A DNA stretch of 64,000 nucleotides from Nakaseomyces glabratus. Taxonomy: Eukaryota; Ascomycota; Saccharomycetes; Saccharomycetales; Saccharomycetaceae. This document shows positions 1-11,120 of the stretch, piece by piece. The position numbers were made by a program, and so were the translations under genes. The stretch covers positions 62,001 to 126,000 of the forward strand of contig NC_088951.1 of assembly GCF_010111755.1 (NCBI RefSeq), read 5' to 3'. The notes under the pieces were generated by a model. That model saw only the letters and a list, made by a program, of their open reading frames with translations. It did not search any database and was not told where the DNA came from. Position 1 is the first letter of the stretch. Each line of letters starts with the position of its first letter.

Positions 1-204
1 GCCCACACTTGCTTGGTTTTCAGGATAATAACAAGCATAGAGGCGCTGTTATTACTTAAACAATTTTTAAGTAACACATTCAAACTTCCATTACTTCGTA
101 CCCCATATCGTATTGCCATTGTGATATGGAATTAGTGTTTTATTCTGCCTTTTTTTTTAGAATATATTGGTAAAGTCATTCTTTAGCTACGTTATTGAGA
201 GAAT
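1..204. promoter_or_regulatory. Proximal upstream region of PDR1 (truncated by window edge)
   Basis: Only 204 bases upstream of the PDR1 start are present. They are AT-rich with a T run just before the gene. I see no match to the Pdr1 response element (TCCRYGSR) here; the autoregulatory sites known for this gene would lie further left, outside the window. Confidence 0.5.
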
Positions 205-3200
205 ATGCAAACATTAGAAACTACATCAAAATCAAATCCAGGGGAAGTCAAAGCACAGAAGCCTAGTACAAGAAGAACAAAAGTTGGAAAAGCTTGTGAT
301 AGCTGTAGAAGGAGGAAAATAAAATGTAATGGGCTAAAACCTTGTCCATCTTGTACAATCTATGGCTGTGAATGTACATATACTGATGCAAAATCGACAA
401 AAAATCTCAAATCAAATGATGCAGGTAAATCAAAACCAACAGGGAGAGTATCAAAGAATAAAGAAACTACTAGAGTCGACAAAGATATTAGGAAATTAGA
501 GCAGCAGTATGTCCCTATTAATGCTAATATTCATGTTGGTCCCAGGTTCCCCTCCGAGAATATATTGAATGGATATCCACAATGTGGAGCACCACAGAAC
601 AATGTTGTGGGTAATCCACTAGCGGTTAATACTCAATGCCATAGAGGTCTTTCTGAAACTCCTATGTCCTCAACATTCAAAGAATCTAACTTAAGAGATG
701 ATCGGCTACTACAGTCATCAGATACAGATGATATGAGGAATGGTGACTCGGAAGAAAGGGACTTGAAAGGGAGTGACAGCGAGAATGTCAAAAGTAAAGA
801 CAATAAAAGTGATCCTTTGATTATATACAAAGATGATACACATATTGAAAGCACGGTTAATAAACTAACACAGGCAGTTAATGAACTCAAATCACTTCAA
901 AATGCACCCAGTTCGATAAAATCATCCATTGACGCCATTGAGTTACAACTTAGAAACATTTTAGACAACTGGAAACCAGAGGTAGATTTCGAGAAAGCAA
1001 AGATTAATGAAAGTGCCACCACTAAGTCACTTGAAACAAACTTGCTGAGGAATAAATACACTAATCACGTTCATTTAACAAGATTTAGGATATGGATAGA
1101 TTATAAAAATGCGAACAAAAACAATCATTTTATGGGAGAGTGTGGATTTAGTCTTGCAGAATCTTTTTTTGCTTCTAATCAGCCATTGGTCGATGAATTG
1201 TTTGGGTTGTATTCCCAGGTAGAGGCCTTTTCTTTGCAAGGTCTTGGTTACTGTGTTCACCTTTATGAGCCATATATGAAAACTGAGGAAGCGATAAAAC
1301 TGATGAAAGAGACCTTATATATTATACTACGGTTTATTGATATATGTGTTCACCATATCAATGAAGAGTCGATATCGATTGCCAACCCGTTAGAAACATA
1401 TTTACGAAAAAAACATCTAATGCCTATGACTCCTACACCAAGGTCGTCCTATGGAAGTCCACAAAGTGCTAGTACAAAGAGCTTGGTAAGTAAGATAATA
1501 GAGAGAATACCGCAACCGTTTATTGAGAGTGTAACTAATGTGTCGAGTCTTCAACTATTAGATCTTCGAGATGACGAGTCAAAAATGTTTGGAACATTGC
1601 TGAACATGTGTAAGTCTATAAGGCGAAAATTTGACTCTGTTATGAGCGATTACGATTCCATTGTCACAGAAAAATCCGAAGGCGAACAAAATGATGGTAA
1701 AGTAACTGTAGCTGAGTTCACATCTTTGTGTGAAGCGGAAGAAATGCTCTTAGCATTATGCTATAACTATTATAATCTGACGTTATACAGTTTCTTTGAA
1801 TTTGGGACTAATATTGAATACATGGAACATCTGTTGCTTCTTCTTGAAGAACAGCTTGCTCTCGACGAATACTATGGTTTTGAAAAGGTCTTGAATGTAG
1901 CTGTTGCAAATGCTAAAAAAATGGGTTTCCACCGTTGGGAGTTTTACGTCGGCTATGAAGAGTCGACTGCTGAAAAGAGGCGGCTACTATGGTGGAAGTT
2001 ATACAATTATGAAAAAGCCAGTACTATGAAGAAGGGTTTTTTTTCTGTGATTGATGATGCTACTGTCAACTGTTTATTACCTAAGATTTTTAGAAACTTT
2101 GGCTATCTGGATAGGGTGGAGTTTCTAGAAAATATTCAAAAGCCAATGGATCTTAGTGTGTTTTCCGATGTTCCAATTTCTGTCCTTTGTAAATACGGTG
2201 AGTTGGCCCTTACAATAGTTACCAGTGAGTTTCATGAAAAATTTTTATATGCTGATAGATACACTTCTATTCGAAATTCCGCGAAACCGCCGACATTAAA
2301 AAACCAATTAATTAAGGAAATTGTGGATGGTATAGCTTATACAGAGACATCATATGAGGCAATCAGAAAGCAAACTGCAAAACTATGGGATATTGCATTA
2401 GGTAAGGTGACCAAAGATAAAATCAATAAAGAAGATACAGCAGCAGCTAGCAAATTTACTTTGAGTTATGAATATCACAGATTCAGGCTAATCAATATGG
2501 CAGACAATTTAATTGCTAGACTAATGGTGAAACCAAAATCAGATTGGCTAATATCAGTCATGAAGGGGCATCTTAACAGACTATATGAGCACTGGAAAGT
2601 AATGAATGAAATTATCCTAAGTATGGACAACGATTATTCAATTGCAACAACGTTCGAATATTATGCACCATCATGTCTGTGTTTAGCTACGCAGACTTTC
2701 CTTATTGTGAGGAATATGGAAATGGATGATGTCAAGATGATGGTTGCAGTATATAAAAGATTTCTTAACCTAGGAATGTTTTTGCAGAGTGCCAAAGTAT
2801 GCAGCCTTGCCGATAGTCATACATTCAGAGATTTTTCTAGATCTTTTTCCTTTATTACGATAATTTCAAGATTGATGATAATCGAATTTATGCAAATTAA
2901 AGAATTGACGAAGGTAGAGTTTATTGAGAAGTTTTCTGAAGTATGCCCTGACCTTGCAGATCTACCTCCGATGCTTCTAGATCCAAACTCTTGCTTATAT
3001 TTTTCATTGTTACAGCAGATTAAGAAATCTGGTTTTACGTTGTCATTCAAAAAAATTCTTGAAGACGCTAGAATGATGGACTTCAATTACGACCGCAATT
3101 TGGACTCAGAGGCCATTAAAAAGTGCAATGGTGAATTTAGCAAGTCAATGCCTTCCTGTACCAATGTCTCAGATACCACCACCGCTGTTTCTGACAATAG

Positions 3201-3528
3201 TGCTAAGAAGAAAGCTTCAATGGGGTCGGCGAGGGTAAATTCAACTGATACACTAACTGCATCTCCCTTATCGGGCTTAAGGAATCAAACGCAGTTGGAT
3301 TCTAAAGACAGTGTTCCATCTCTCGAGGCTTATACACCAATTGATTCTGTCTCTGACGTGCCCACTGGGGAGATCAACGTTCCATTCCCTCCTGTTTATA
3401 ATCAAAATGGATTGGATCAGCAAACCACTTATAATTTGGGAACTTTAGATGAGTTTGTTAACAAGGGAGATTTGAATGAACTCTATAATAGCCTATGGGG
3501 TGACCTATTTTCTGATGTTTACTTGTGA
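205..3528 (+). CDS. PDR1: Pdr1, Zn2Cys6 pleiotropic drug resistance transcription factor
   Basis: This encodes an 1107-residue nuclear activator of drug-efflux genes such as the CDR ABC transporters; in this species it also binds xenobiotics and recruits Mediator. The DNA-binding cluster is at residues 31-57 (C31, C34, C41, C47, C50, C57), followed by a basic linker, a long middle regulatory region and an acidic, aromatic C-terminal activation segment ending in DLFSDVYL. Residues that serve as C. glabrata strain markers (S76, V91, L98, T143, D243) and positions where substitutions are reported in azole-resistant isolates (L280, W297, G346, R376, D1082, E1083, G1099) all carry the reference residue as I recall it. 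The ATG at 205 is the natural start. The gene converges with PUF4, as the pair does in S. cerevisiae (YGL013C/YGL014W). Identification is very secure. Confidence 0.98.
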   Translation: MQTLETTSKSNPGEVKAQKPSTRRTKVGKACDSCRRRKIKCNGLKPCPSCTIYGCECTYTDAKSTKNLKSNDAGKSKPTGRVSKNKETTRVDKDIRKLEQQYVPINANIHVGPRFPSENILNGYPQCGAPQNNVVGNPLAVNTQCHRGLSETPMSSTFKESNLRDDRLLQSSDTDDMRNGDSEERDLKGSDSENVKSKDNKSDPLIIYKDDTHIESTVNKLTQAVNELKSLQNAPSSIKSSIDAIELQLRNILDNWKPEVDFEKAKINESATTKSLETNLLRNKYTNHVHLTRFRIWIDYKNANKNNHFMGECGFSLAESFFASNQPLVDELFGLYSQVEAFSLQGLGYCVHLYEPYMKTEEAIKLMKETLYIILRFIDICVHHINEESISIANPLETYLRKKHLMPMTPTPRSSYGSPQSASTKSLVSKIIERIPQPFIESVTNVSSLQLLDLRDDESKMFGTLLNMCKSIRRKFDSVMSDYDSIVTEKSEGEQNDGKVTVAEFTSLCEAEEMLLALCYNYYNLTLYSFFEFGTNIEYMEHLLLLLEEQLALDEYYGFEKVLNVAVANAKKMGFHRWEFYVGYEESTAEKRRLLWWKLYNYEKASTMKKGFFSVIDDATVNCLLPKIFRNFGYLDRVEFLENIQKPMDLSVFSDVPISVLCKYGELALTIVTSEFHEKFLYADRYTSIRNSAKPPTLKNQLIKEIVDGIAYTETSYEAIRKQTAKLWDIALGKVTKDKINKEDTAAASKFTLSYEYHRFRLINMADNLIARLMVKPKSDWLISVMKGHLNRLYEHWKVMNEIILSMDNDYSIATTFEYYAPSCLCLATQTFLIVRNMEMDDVKMMVAVYKRFLNLGMFLQSAKVCSLADSHTFRDFSRSFSFITIISRLMIIEFMQIKELTKVEFIEKFSEVCPDLADLPPMLLDPNSCLYFSLLQQIKKSGFTLSFKKILEDARMMDFNYDRNLDSEAIKKCNGEFSKSMPSCTNVSDTTTAVSDNSAKKKASMGSARVNSTDTLTASPLSGLRNQTQLDSKDSVPSLEAYTPIDSVSDVPTGEINVPFPPVYNQNGLDQQTTYNLGTLDEFVNKGDLNELYNSLWGDLFSDVYL

Positions 3529-3784
3529 TGCTATTAATTTAGACAGTGTGCATAGCCTGTATAATTTTATATTTAATCTGAAAAATCATTTTTTAGTGGT
3601 TATGTTGCATAATTTTACATGAGACTTAGACTACCTCAAATTAGCGATAACACTACAATATCTCTCATTAAAAAATTGTAGTTTAATATATGATGATTAT
3701 TAAAACGTATTGTACAAATTATAACTTATAAAAGAAAAACCCTTCGATTCTGAATGAAGATTCTAACAGCAAAACTGTTTGGGT

Positions 3785-6145
3785 TTATTCAATATTAAGG
3801 ATACCCATTATCCTTTTTCCGTGAGGAGTGTTTCTAATATTACCAACTAGTAGTGGTGTAACCAAGTCAACCAATTTCTTATACATATAAGGATTTGTGT
3901 CGCGACTAATATCCAATGCAGTCTGTAGCACATAGTTACCGAAGCTATCGTTTAACAGAGCTTGAACCTCAGCACTACCTTCGTTGATCAGTTCATTTAT
4001 TATAGTTTCTGATACTACAGGAGTTCTTAATACCTTCTCAACAACGTTGGATCCAAACTTATGTACCGAAAGTTCGGTAAATCTAGGTTTCAATTGATTG
4101 ACTATCTTGTAAGTGTAGTCATAATCATTTCTCTCCGTTTCTTTGGAGATAATATATTGAACCACATAATTACCAAAAGGATCAAAGGTTAGCATGTCGA
4201 TATATTTCAGTAGCTTTTCACAGAGGTCTTTAAATTGAGTCTTGGTTCCGTGATCCAAACAACGCTGTAATACACAGCACCCATGTCTATGAGTGGCTAT
4301 TTCACCACATTCATTGCCAGCAGCGTCGAAGATAAACTGTGAATCTTCTGGATTCAACTTCTGCAAACATTTTTGAATTACATGATTACCATTTAAGTCC
4401 TTACTTAAAATAACAGTATCGGGTTGCAAGGATTTAACGACAATTTCGGCTTCCTCTTTGGTGCTTATACATTCGATGAGCTTTTGAAGTGCTCTAGTAC
4501 CATGTGGATCCTTCGAAATTTCAACCATTTTTGGAGCAGCTATTTTGGCAAGTTCGACACGTTGGTCGTCTGTAACTCTTTCAAGAAGCTTCTGAATCAA
4601 ATAATTACCAAAAGAATCAGTCATTAATTCCACAGTGTATTCTTTGGTCTCTTCGAAAATAGCATCCGATGCTTTTTTACCAAGGACATCAAGTTGTTTT
4701 TGCAAAAACCTGCAGCCATGTTGGTCCTTGCATAACGAATAAATGTTTCCAATAAATTGGTCTAATGTCGCATCAGCGTATTGAGAGTTATCCATTTTTC
4801 TTTGTCTGTCTTCATGGTTGTAATAATTGTTGTTTCTTCTACCTCTATGTCTGTTATTGTAATGGCCTTTGTCGTGCTTGTCGTGCATGCCATCCTTTGA
4901 TCTTGGATATTGAGATTGAGGGCCCTGATTCATCCCTGCTGAGTGAGGCATCATGCCATTAAATGCTGGGTTACCATACATCCATGGTGGGGGAGTTCCA
5001 TTTTGCTGGTGTTGCATGACAGGAAACCCTTGTGGAATCATGGCAACATTCTCATCCTTTTTTCCTTCTCCCGATTCAGGACGCATACCTTTCATAAACT
5101 CAGGCATTGGGCCTATTTGAATAGGTGAGTGGGTCATAGGAATTGGGGAATGTGGATGCATAGGAGGAGCTGGGCCTCCTAAAGTTGGTGAAAATGACTG
5201 GAATGGAGCGCCGAAATCGCCAAATGCACCTGGGAACGGCGATCTTACACCATAGCCTGAATGAGGTATCTGGTGTGGACCAACCCCTGGAACGGGACTG
5301 CCTTGAAATGGAGGTCCTCCATATGGATATGCGGCTGTGTAGTTCACTGGGACGTTTTGAATATCTGCAGTGGCATTGGTACCCTTTTCGGTGTCTTTCG
5401 TGTCTTTTCCTTCAGATAGCGTTGAATCAGCTTTATCGAAAGAAATAGATTGTGTTCTATTCTTGGCAGTTTCAAAATTCTTTTCTGGTAGGTCGTTTAC
5501 AGACGTTGGAATACCGTCAGATATTGCTGAGTCACTAATAGTACTAGTAGAAATTGCATGAAATGTCTGTCTTCTAAATGCGCCAGCAGTTGGTGCTGCA
5601 TCTTTTTCAGTTAGTTTTGATCCATTATCTTCTGGAACAGCACCTGTGTTGCCTGCGACATCAATAGCAGCTGAGGCTTGTAGGTTTGATGAGTTCCACA
5701 ACTGATCATTACTTGGAACAAATGGATCATTTATACCAGTGCTGTTTTCTCCATCTGGGACCACTCCAAGAGGTGGGAATGAAGCACCGAGAGGCGGAAA
5801 CATTGAAGCATCATTGGAGTTATTGAACACAGTTGGAATTCTTCCATTGCCACTGGGATTGGGCATATTTTCTTGGAATTCTGGTGGATGGAAAAACCCC
5901 TGTGGATGTGGCATGTGCATCATTTGCGAATAGGGCATAAAACCGTACATTTGTGGTGGTGGGAACATGTGTGATGGAGAGGTAGATTGCATGGCCGTTG
6001 GTGCATGCTGAGTTGGTTGATCACCCGTAGCTGGTGGTTCTGGTGATTCAACATCATCCATATGTAGTTGCTCTAGAGCTGAGTTTACAGTTTCTGCAAC
6101 AACTTTGTCATCAATTTTTTCTTGATTCTGAGTCTTATCTGTCAT
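3785..6145 (-). CDS. PUF4: Puf4, Pumilio-family mRNA-binding regulator
   Basis: This 786-residue protein binds UGUA-containing 3' UTRs, notably of ribosome-biogenesis mRNAs, and promotes deadenylation and decay in the cytoplasm. The N-terminal 450 residues are low-complexity and rich in Pro, Gly, Ser and Met. The C-terminal third carries eight Pumilio repeats whose recognition triplets can be read: GCRFLQ, NYLIQ, TRALQ, NHVIQ, CCVLQ, NYVVQ, SNVVE and NYVLQ. The SNxxE signature of repeat 7 is the one that reads the G of UGUA. S. cerevisiae Puf4 is about 100 residues longer, mostly in the disordered part. The stop lies 256 bp from the PDR1 stop (convergent). The start ATG is at 6145. Confidence 0.95.
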   Translation of the reverse strand: MTDKTQNQEKIDDKVVAETVNSALEQLHMDDVESPEPPATGDQPTQHAPTAMQSTSPSHMFPPPQMYGFMPYSQMMHMPHPQGFFHPPEFQENMPNPSGNGRIPTVFNNSNDASMFPPLGASFPPLGVVPDGENSTGINDPFVPSNDQLWNSSNLQASAAIDVAGNTGAVPEDNGSKLTEKDAAPTAGAFRRQTFHAISTSTISDSAISDGIPTSVNDLPEKNFETAKNRTQSISFDKADSTLSEGKDTKDTEKGTNATADIQNVPVNYTAAYPYGGPPFQGSPVPGVGPHQIPHSGYGVRSPFPGAFGDFGAPFQSFSPTLGGPAPPMHPHSPIPMTHSPIQIGPMPEFMKGMRPESGEGKKDENVAMIPQGFPVMQHQQNGTPPPWMYGNPAFNGMMPHSAGMNQGPQSQYPRSKDGMHDKHDKGHYNNRHRGRRNNNYYNHEDRQRKMDNSQYADATLDQFIGNIYSLCKDQHGCRFLQKQLDVLGKKASDAIFEETKEYTVELMTDSFGNYLIQKLLERVTDDQRVELAKIAAPKMVEISKDPHGTRALQKLIECISTKEEAEIVVKSLQPDTVILSKDLNGNHVIQKCLQKLNPEDSQFIFDAAGNECGEIATHRHGCCVLQRCLDHGTKTQFKDLCEKLLKYIDMLTFDPFGNYVVQYIISKETERNDYDYTYKIVNQLKPRFTELSVHKFGSNVVEKVLRTPVVSETIINELINEGSAEVQALLNDSFGNYVLQTALDISRDTNPYMYKKLVDLVTPLLVGNIRNTPHGKRIMGILNIE

Positions 6146-7661
6146 GATTTAAAATACAAGGATAGGTGCAAATTAGGTAAATTGATTATAATGTTATGTT
6201 GGTAATGAAATGCAATTAATATGAGTTTGGATCAGTAACACTTTCTAATCTTTCTGTATTCTAATGTACAATGAATATGTTTTTCCAAGGAGAGTGTTGA
6301 TTCGATAAAACAAGTAGCCTTAGAACTTGAAATGAAAATAATAAAAACGGAATGGTTCTTGAAAAGTAGATCTGGCTTCAAAAATAAAAGTACAACTTAG
6401 AATAGTTCAACTGTTAATCAATAATTTACAATAATGGAACTGAAAACAAATAATGTACAAAAAAAAGTTTAACGGGAGCAGCAGTTTAATGAAAAAAGCT
6501 TTCTTAGAACACTAACTAGTTGTTTTGTGTATGATTACGTCAGAGTGTTTAAATTATGCTTCTTACCTCCTAATATCTCTTCTCGAAGTCAATTTATAGT
6601 TGAAGGATAATAATATTTCCCTAAAGTCCTGGTCGTTCTTCTTTACTTACTGTTTGATCTCTATGTCTCCAGAACAGAAATAGTATGGTAAATCAAGTAG
6701 CTGACCGCTGCCAGTGCTTTACATTGTAACCACAGCGGCATTATTCAGGAAGAGCGGCCACTAAGCTGGGGGGGTCCTGGATTCTGATCCCAAGAGAGGC
6801 TAGCAAGACAATAGCTCATCGACTCGGTTTGGGTTACTCTGATGGAACTTCCCTCGCTGCGCGCTGTAACTTCTGACTTCCTGCGAAAAGAAAAATTTGC
6901 AGCTCGTATGATGTGATCTGAGACTTAACTAGTATAATGGAGAACCATACTTGACAGGCCCTTGGTTGGGTGGAATTTTGACGGATCTTATACAGGACGA
7001 TCTGATATGATGGTTAATATGTTTATAAAATAAATATATTTTTTATTATTATTAAAAGTGTGTGCATGTTTAAAAAAATAAAATAATATTACTGTGCTTC
7101 AAAAATTATAATATGGTAATGATAAAAAAGAATAAAATAAATGTGCTTGCTTCTATATTAATAACGATTCTACACTGACGTTGTCAAGGTAAACAAAACG
7201 AGAGATTAAGGATTTCCCAAAAAAAGGATGATCTGCTGCTAATAACCATGGTTGTGAGTTAAACAAAACCTGCCAACAGGTGAGTTGTATCAATCGATTG
7301 AGATAGAAAAGAATCGCCTAATTAAGAAAAATTAATAAAAGGTATTGTGTGTGTGTGTTTTAAGAATTATTAATTTCAATTAATGAAGTGATTTTACCCA
7401 TAGCTCAAAAGTTTAGTACGGAAAAGAATTGGCAAGGGAGATTAGCTCACACGTCAATTAGCAACGAACTTTCAAAAACGATTGAAAGAAATCCATGATT
7501 TTTTTGTTTATTCAGTATTAAGGACAACGCCAAATGCGTATAAGTTCCCGGAAAAACAAAGATAGAAAAAAAATCAAAATTAGAATTAGTACAACAGAAA
7601 AGGAGAAAGAATTAAACAGAAATGAAGAAAAATCTCATTGGAAAGTTTGCCACTAACACGA
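6146..7661. other. PUF4 promoter and PMA1 3' flank; no gene seen
   Basis: This 1.5-kb gap separates the PUF4 start from the PMA1 stop; both genes are on the minus strand. The part next to PMA1 (about 7000-7160) is very AT-rich, as expected for a terminator. A short GC-richer patch at 6700-6900 looks like a nucleosome-free promoter region of PUF4. S. cerevisiae has ERG4, SCL1, MPO1 and LEU1 between PDR1 and PMA1; I see no trace of them. No tRNA, LTR or credible ORF was found. Confidence 0.6.
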
Positions 7662-10370
7662 TTAGTTTTCCTTTTCGTGTTGAGTGGAGACTCTTTGCAT
7701 AGCAGCCAAGAAATCTTCGACAGATCTGGTGGACTTCTCTTCCTTCAATGGCTTACCGTTCATTAGTCTGTCGAAAACAACGGATTCAGACATGATGTAG
7801 TAGAAACCACCCAAGACACAGAAGACACCGATAGACCAGATGTAGATCTTAACAACGGTGACAATGTCGGTCCAGTTTTGAGAGAACCAGCCGAATAGAG
7901 TGAACATGGTAGCAATGATGTCAACGGCGAACACAGCACCGGCCAATTGCCAGGATGGGATGGAAGACCAGAATGGACCAACGGCTCTGGTGACGAAAAT
8001 CAACCAGTTTTCAGTCAAAGAGATTTGCAAGAAAAGAACACCGTCAATGGAACCGAAGTTTTGGATGATACCACCTCTTGGCAAGAACATGGTAGTCAAA
8101 CAGATCCAGGTACCGATAGCCAACACAATACCCAAGATAATGGACATACCCCATAGTCTTGGTAGGTTCCACTTAACAGGAGTTTGAGAGAATGGAGCGT
8201 TGTCGTAAGCAATGGCCAAAGTAGCGACGTCGGCGAAAATGGCAATGAAAACAATCAACTCAATGTCCAAGGAGTGGTTCAAGATGATAATCCATAGACC
8301 CAAGAACAATTCCAAGTGAAGAGACAAAGCGATACGGTAGACAACGTAAGAGTACATTCTGTGGAAAATTTGTCTGGAGGTCTTCAAAGCATCGATGATA
8401 GCAGACAAACCTGGGGCCAAGAAAACAATATCAGCAGCGGATCTAGCAGCATCAGAAGCACCTTCGACAGCGATACCAGTGTCAGCCTTCTTCAAAGATG
8501 GGGCATCGTTAACACCGTCACCAGTCATAGCAACCAAGTAACCTCTGTTTTGCAAAATTTCGACGACCTTGTACTTGTGTTGTGGGAAAACTTCAGCGAA
8601 ACCATCGGCGTTTTCAACAAAGTCAGCCAATTCAGAACCTGGCATGTCACCACCACCACCTAGACCTAGTCTTTCAGCGTTGTAAATGTTGGTACCTAGA
8701 CCCAATTGTCTACAGGTTTCCTTAGCGATACCGACGGCATCACCAGTTAACATCTTAACTCTCAAACCTAGTCTTCTAGCTTCGTTAACAGTTTCAGCAG
8801 TGTCATCTCTTGGTGGATCCATACATGGCATAACACCCAAGATTTCCCAGTGACCTTCACCTCTCTTTCTGGCGACACCAAGGGCTCTGAAACCTCTGGA
8901 AGCCAATTCAGCGACCTTGTTTTCGTAGTTTTCGTGGACATCTTCTGGGATTGGGTGGTCTTCTTCGACAGTCTTTAGGACGAACAATGGAGCACCCTTA
9001 ACACAGACGATTCTTTCACCTTCTGGGGATTCAACAACAGCGGTAACCTTCTTGGAGACAGGGTCGAATGGGTGGAACTCAATGACCTTGTACTTGGTCA
9101 AAGCGTCCTTAGCCTTTGGATAGTTGATCAAGGACTTCAAGAAAGCCTTGTCGATAGCATCTAGACCCTTCTTCTTTCTGGAAGCAGCCAAACAAGCGGT
9201 CAACATCAAGTCATCTGCAGAGACACCTTCGACAGTGTATGGTTCGTGCAAAGAAAGCTTGTTCTTGGTCAAAGTACCGGTCTTGTCGGAACACAAGATT
9301 TCGACACCAGCCAAGGATTCAATAGCGGACAACTTTTGGACGATGGCTTGCTTCTTAGCCAAGTAAGCAGCACCGACAGCCATGGTGGTGGTAACGACAG
9401 CTGGCAAACCGACTGGGACACCGATAATGGTAATACCTAGAGTAAATCTCAAGATCTTAACGATGTTGTCAGTTCTGTAGAAACAAGCAGCCCAGACACC
9501 CAACAAGGTGACAATGACCAAAACCAATAGCAAGATACCGATACCGTTCAAGACTTCAGTGAAGTGACCTTGACCACCGGAGGCCTTGTTGACCAAAGCG
9601 GCGGCTCTACCGACGAAGGTGTTGTCACCGGTAGCGGTAACGACCATGAAGGCTTCACCTCTCTTGACAGTGGAGGAAGAGAAAGTTTGGTCACCGTAAC
9701 CCTTGTCAACAGCCAGGGATTCACCAGTGATAGCGGATTGATCGACTTGTAGGAAACAGTTTTCAGTGACTAGACGACCATCGGCTGGGATGATGGTACC
9801 GTCTTCCAATTGCAAGATATCACCAGGGACAACCTCGTTAGCTGGGACTTCGACCAATTGACCATCTCTGATGACAACGGCGACGTTAGCCAAGGTTTTC
9901 TTTAGTTCGTCGACGATGGAACCGGCTTGGAATTCTTGGATGAAACCGACACAGGCGTTCAACATTAGCAGACCACAGATAACACCGAAATCGACCCAGT
10001 CAGACAGACCGGCGGCCAAGATAGCGGCGGCTTCCATAACGAATTGGATAGGACCAACGAAGAACATGACGAACTTGACGATCATGGACTCTCTTTCGTC
10101 GGCCATTTGGTTCAGACCGTACTTCTTACGTCTGTGAGCGACCTCGTCGGAGGTCAAACCGTAGGATGGGTCGGTTTGCAAGTACTCCTCTGGGACGACA
10201 CGGGCGGAGCCAGTGTGGTGGCCCTCGTCCTCGCTGTCGTCGTCGTCGCCCATACCGTGGTGGGATTGCAACTCCTCGATCAAGGCGTCGATGTCGTCAT
10301 CCTCGGACATCTCCTCGTCTTCGTAGACGTCCTGAGGTGGCTTCTCGTTGTTGGATTCAACGTCGGACAT
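7662..10370 (-). CDS. PMA1: Pma1, plasma-membrane P-type H+-ATPase
   Basis: This 902-residue P3A-type ATPase pumps protons out of the cell at the cost of ATP and builds the gradient that drives nutrient uptake. The N-terminus is highly acidic (Asp/Glu runs at residues 12-50). The actuator TGES lies near residue 215, the phosphorylated aspartate is D362 in the DKTGT motif, and the hinge TGDGVNDAP is present. About ten membrane helices are visible. The C-terminal regulatory tail keeps the adjacent Ser-Thr pair (S895, T896) that corresponds to the glucose-regulated pair in the S. cerevisiae protein. Codon use is strongly biased to preferred yeast codons, as expected for one of the most abundant membrane proteins. 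The length is 16 residues less than the S. cerevisiae protein, with the deficit in the acidic tail. It is divergent from PMC1. Confidence 0.98.
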   Translation of the reverse strand: MSDVESNNEKPPQDVYEDEEMSEDDDIDALIEELQSHHGMGDDDDSEDEGHHTGSARVVPEEYLQTDPSYGLTSDEVAHRRKKYGLNQMADERESMIVKFVMFFVGPIQFVMEAAAILAAGLSDWVDFGVICGLLMLNACVGFIQEFQAGSIVDELKKTLANVAVVIRDGQLVEVPANEVVPGDILQLEDGTIIPADGRLVTENCFLQVDQSAITGESLAVDKGYGDQTFSSSTVKRGEAFMVVTATGDNTFVGRAAALVNKASGGQGHFTEVLNGIGILLLVLVIVTLLGVWAACFYRTDNIVKILRFTLGITIIGVPVGLPAVVTTTMAVGAAYLAKKQAIVQKLSAIESLAGVEILCSDKTGTLTKNKLSLHEPYTVEGVSADDLMLTACLAASRKKKGLDAIDKAFLKSLINYPKAKDALTKYKVIEFHPFDPVSKKVTAVVESPEGERIVCVKGAPLFVLKTVEEDHPIPEDVHENYENKVAELASRGFRALGVARKRGEGHWEILGVMPCMDPPRDDTAETVNEARRLGLRVKMLTGDAVGIAKETCRQLGLGTNIYNAERLGLGGGGDMPGSELADFVENADGFAEVFPQHKYKVVEILQNRGYLVAMTGDGVNDAPSLKKADTGIAVEGASDAARSAADIVFLAPGLSAIIDALKTSRQIFHRMYSYVVYRIALSLHLELFLGLWIIILNHSLDIELIVFIAIFADVATLAIAYDNAPFSQTPVKWNLPRLWGMSIILGIVLAIGTWICLTTMFLPRGGIIQNFGSIDGVLFLQISLTENWLIFVTRAVGPFWSSIPSWQLAGAVFAVDIIATMFTLFGWFSQNWTDIVTVVKIYIWSIGVFCVLGGFYYIMSESVVFDRLMNGKPLKEEKSTRSVEDFLAAMQRVSTQHEKEN

Positions 10371-10464
10371 TTAGTATATAGTAGTTGGTGTGTGTATATC
10401 CGTTTAGTTAGTGTCTTGCGAGAAGGGAAAAATATTCTTGTCCCACTGCCAGCAAGGTACCCTC

Positions 10465-10472
10465 CTTTTATA
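10465..10472 (-). promoter_or_regulatory. Probable TATA box of PMA1
   Basis: On the minus strand this reads TATAAAAG, about 95 bp upstream of the PMA1 ATG, and it sits next to a Rap1-like site. Confidence 0.6.
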
Positions 10473-10483
10473 GTTGAAATTTG

Positions 10484-10494
10484 GGTGGATGGGT
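10484..10494 (-). promoter_or_regulatory. Rap1-like site of PMA1
   Basis: On the minus strand this reads ACCCATCCACC, which fits the core of the Rap1 consensus ACCCANNCAYY; the two flanking bases do not fit. S. cerevisiae PMA1 is also driven by Rap1 with Gcr1, and CTTCC-type Gcr1 cores occur nearby (for example around 10617 and 10660). Confidence 0.5.
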
Positions 10495-10666
10495 AGTTCC
10501 AGTTTGCAATTGCAATTACAACAGTTACAAGCTTACAACTACAACAACTACAGCAACTACAGCTAGGGCTATGAAAAAAAATTTTCAGATGACGTATTGT
10601 TGTTCAAAATAGCGCACTTCCTAATTCGTCAACAAACAAACAATTCCCAAACGGGAAGTTCCTTGT

Positions 10667-10690
10667 TTACAGCATTACAGCATTACAGCA
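10667..10690 (+). repeat. Short CATTACAG direct repeat
   Basis: Two full CATTACAG units at 10673-10688 are preceded by a partial unit (TTACAG) and followed by CA. Confidence 0.85.
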
Positions 10691-10720
10691 TATTGTTGTG
10701 GAAGTTGAAGTTGAAGCTTG

Positions 10721-10826
10721 TTGTAGTAGTAGTAGTAGTAGCAGCTTGTAGTTTGTTGTAGTTTGTTGTGTAGCAGCTTGTAGTAGTAGTTCGTTGTAGT
10801 TTGTTGTGTAGCTTGTAGCAGCTTAT
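10721..10826 (+). repeat. TAG microsatellite and TTG/TAG minisatellite
   Basis: GTA is repeated six times at 10723-10740. It is followed by interleaved copies of GTAGTTTGTTGT (near 10748, 10758 and 10796) and CAGCTTGTAG. The tract is likely to vary in length between strains. Confidence 0.85.
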
Positions 10827-10917
10827 CCTCTGCGAGCGATTTTTGTTTGCAAAAGCCGAGCGATTTCTTATCGTTTCCTAATCGGGTCTCGTATACGTGT
10901 GCGGAGTGTTGTGTGTT

Positions 10918-10971
10918 GGGTGCTGGGGGTGCTGGGGGTGATGGGGGGTGTTGGGGGGTTGTGTGTTGGGG
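10918..10971 (+). repeat. G-rich tract, telomere-like and G-quadruplex-capable
   Basis: Six runs of three to six G lie within 54 bases, separated by TGCT, TGCT, TGAT, TGTT and a longer TTGTGTGTT spacer. The GGGTGCTGGGG portion resembles the telomeric repeat of this species (GGGGTCTGGGTGCTGT, recalled from established knowledge). Confidence 0.7.
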
Positions 10972-11120
10972 TTCTGTCGTCTGCGGAGAGGTGGGACTCG
11001 GAACGGAGCCGGAGCAGCGAGGGATTTACTCTTCTGTGCCCAGGGGTCCATGTGCTGGAGCCCTTGGAGTTCTTGTAATCTGGACTCTGTAGGAGCCTGT
11101 GGACTCTGTGGGACTCTGTG

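Noticed and set aside
6875..6890. 16-base sequence GACTTCCTGCGAAAAG repeated at 63984-63999
   Set aside because: One 16-mer match is about what chance gives in a 64-kb self-comparison, and the flanks differ. A shared transcription factor site is possible but unsupported.
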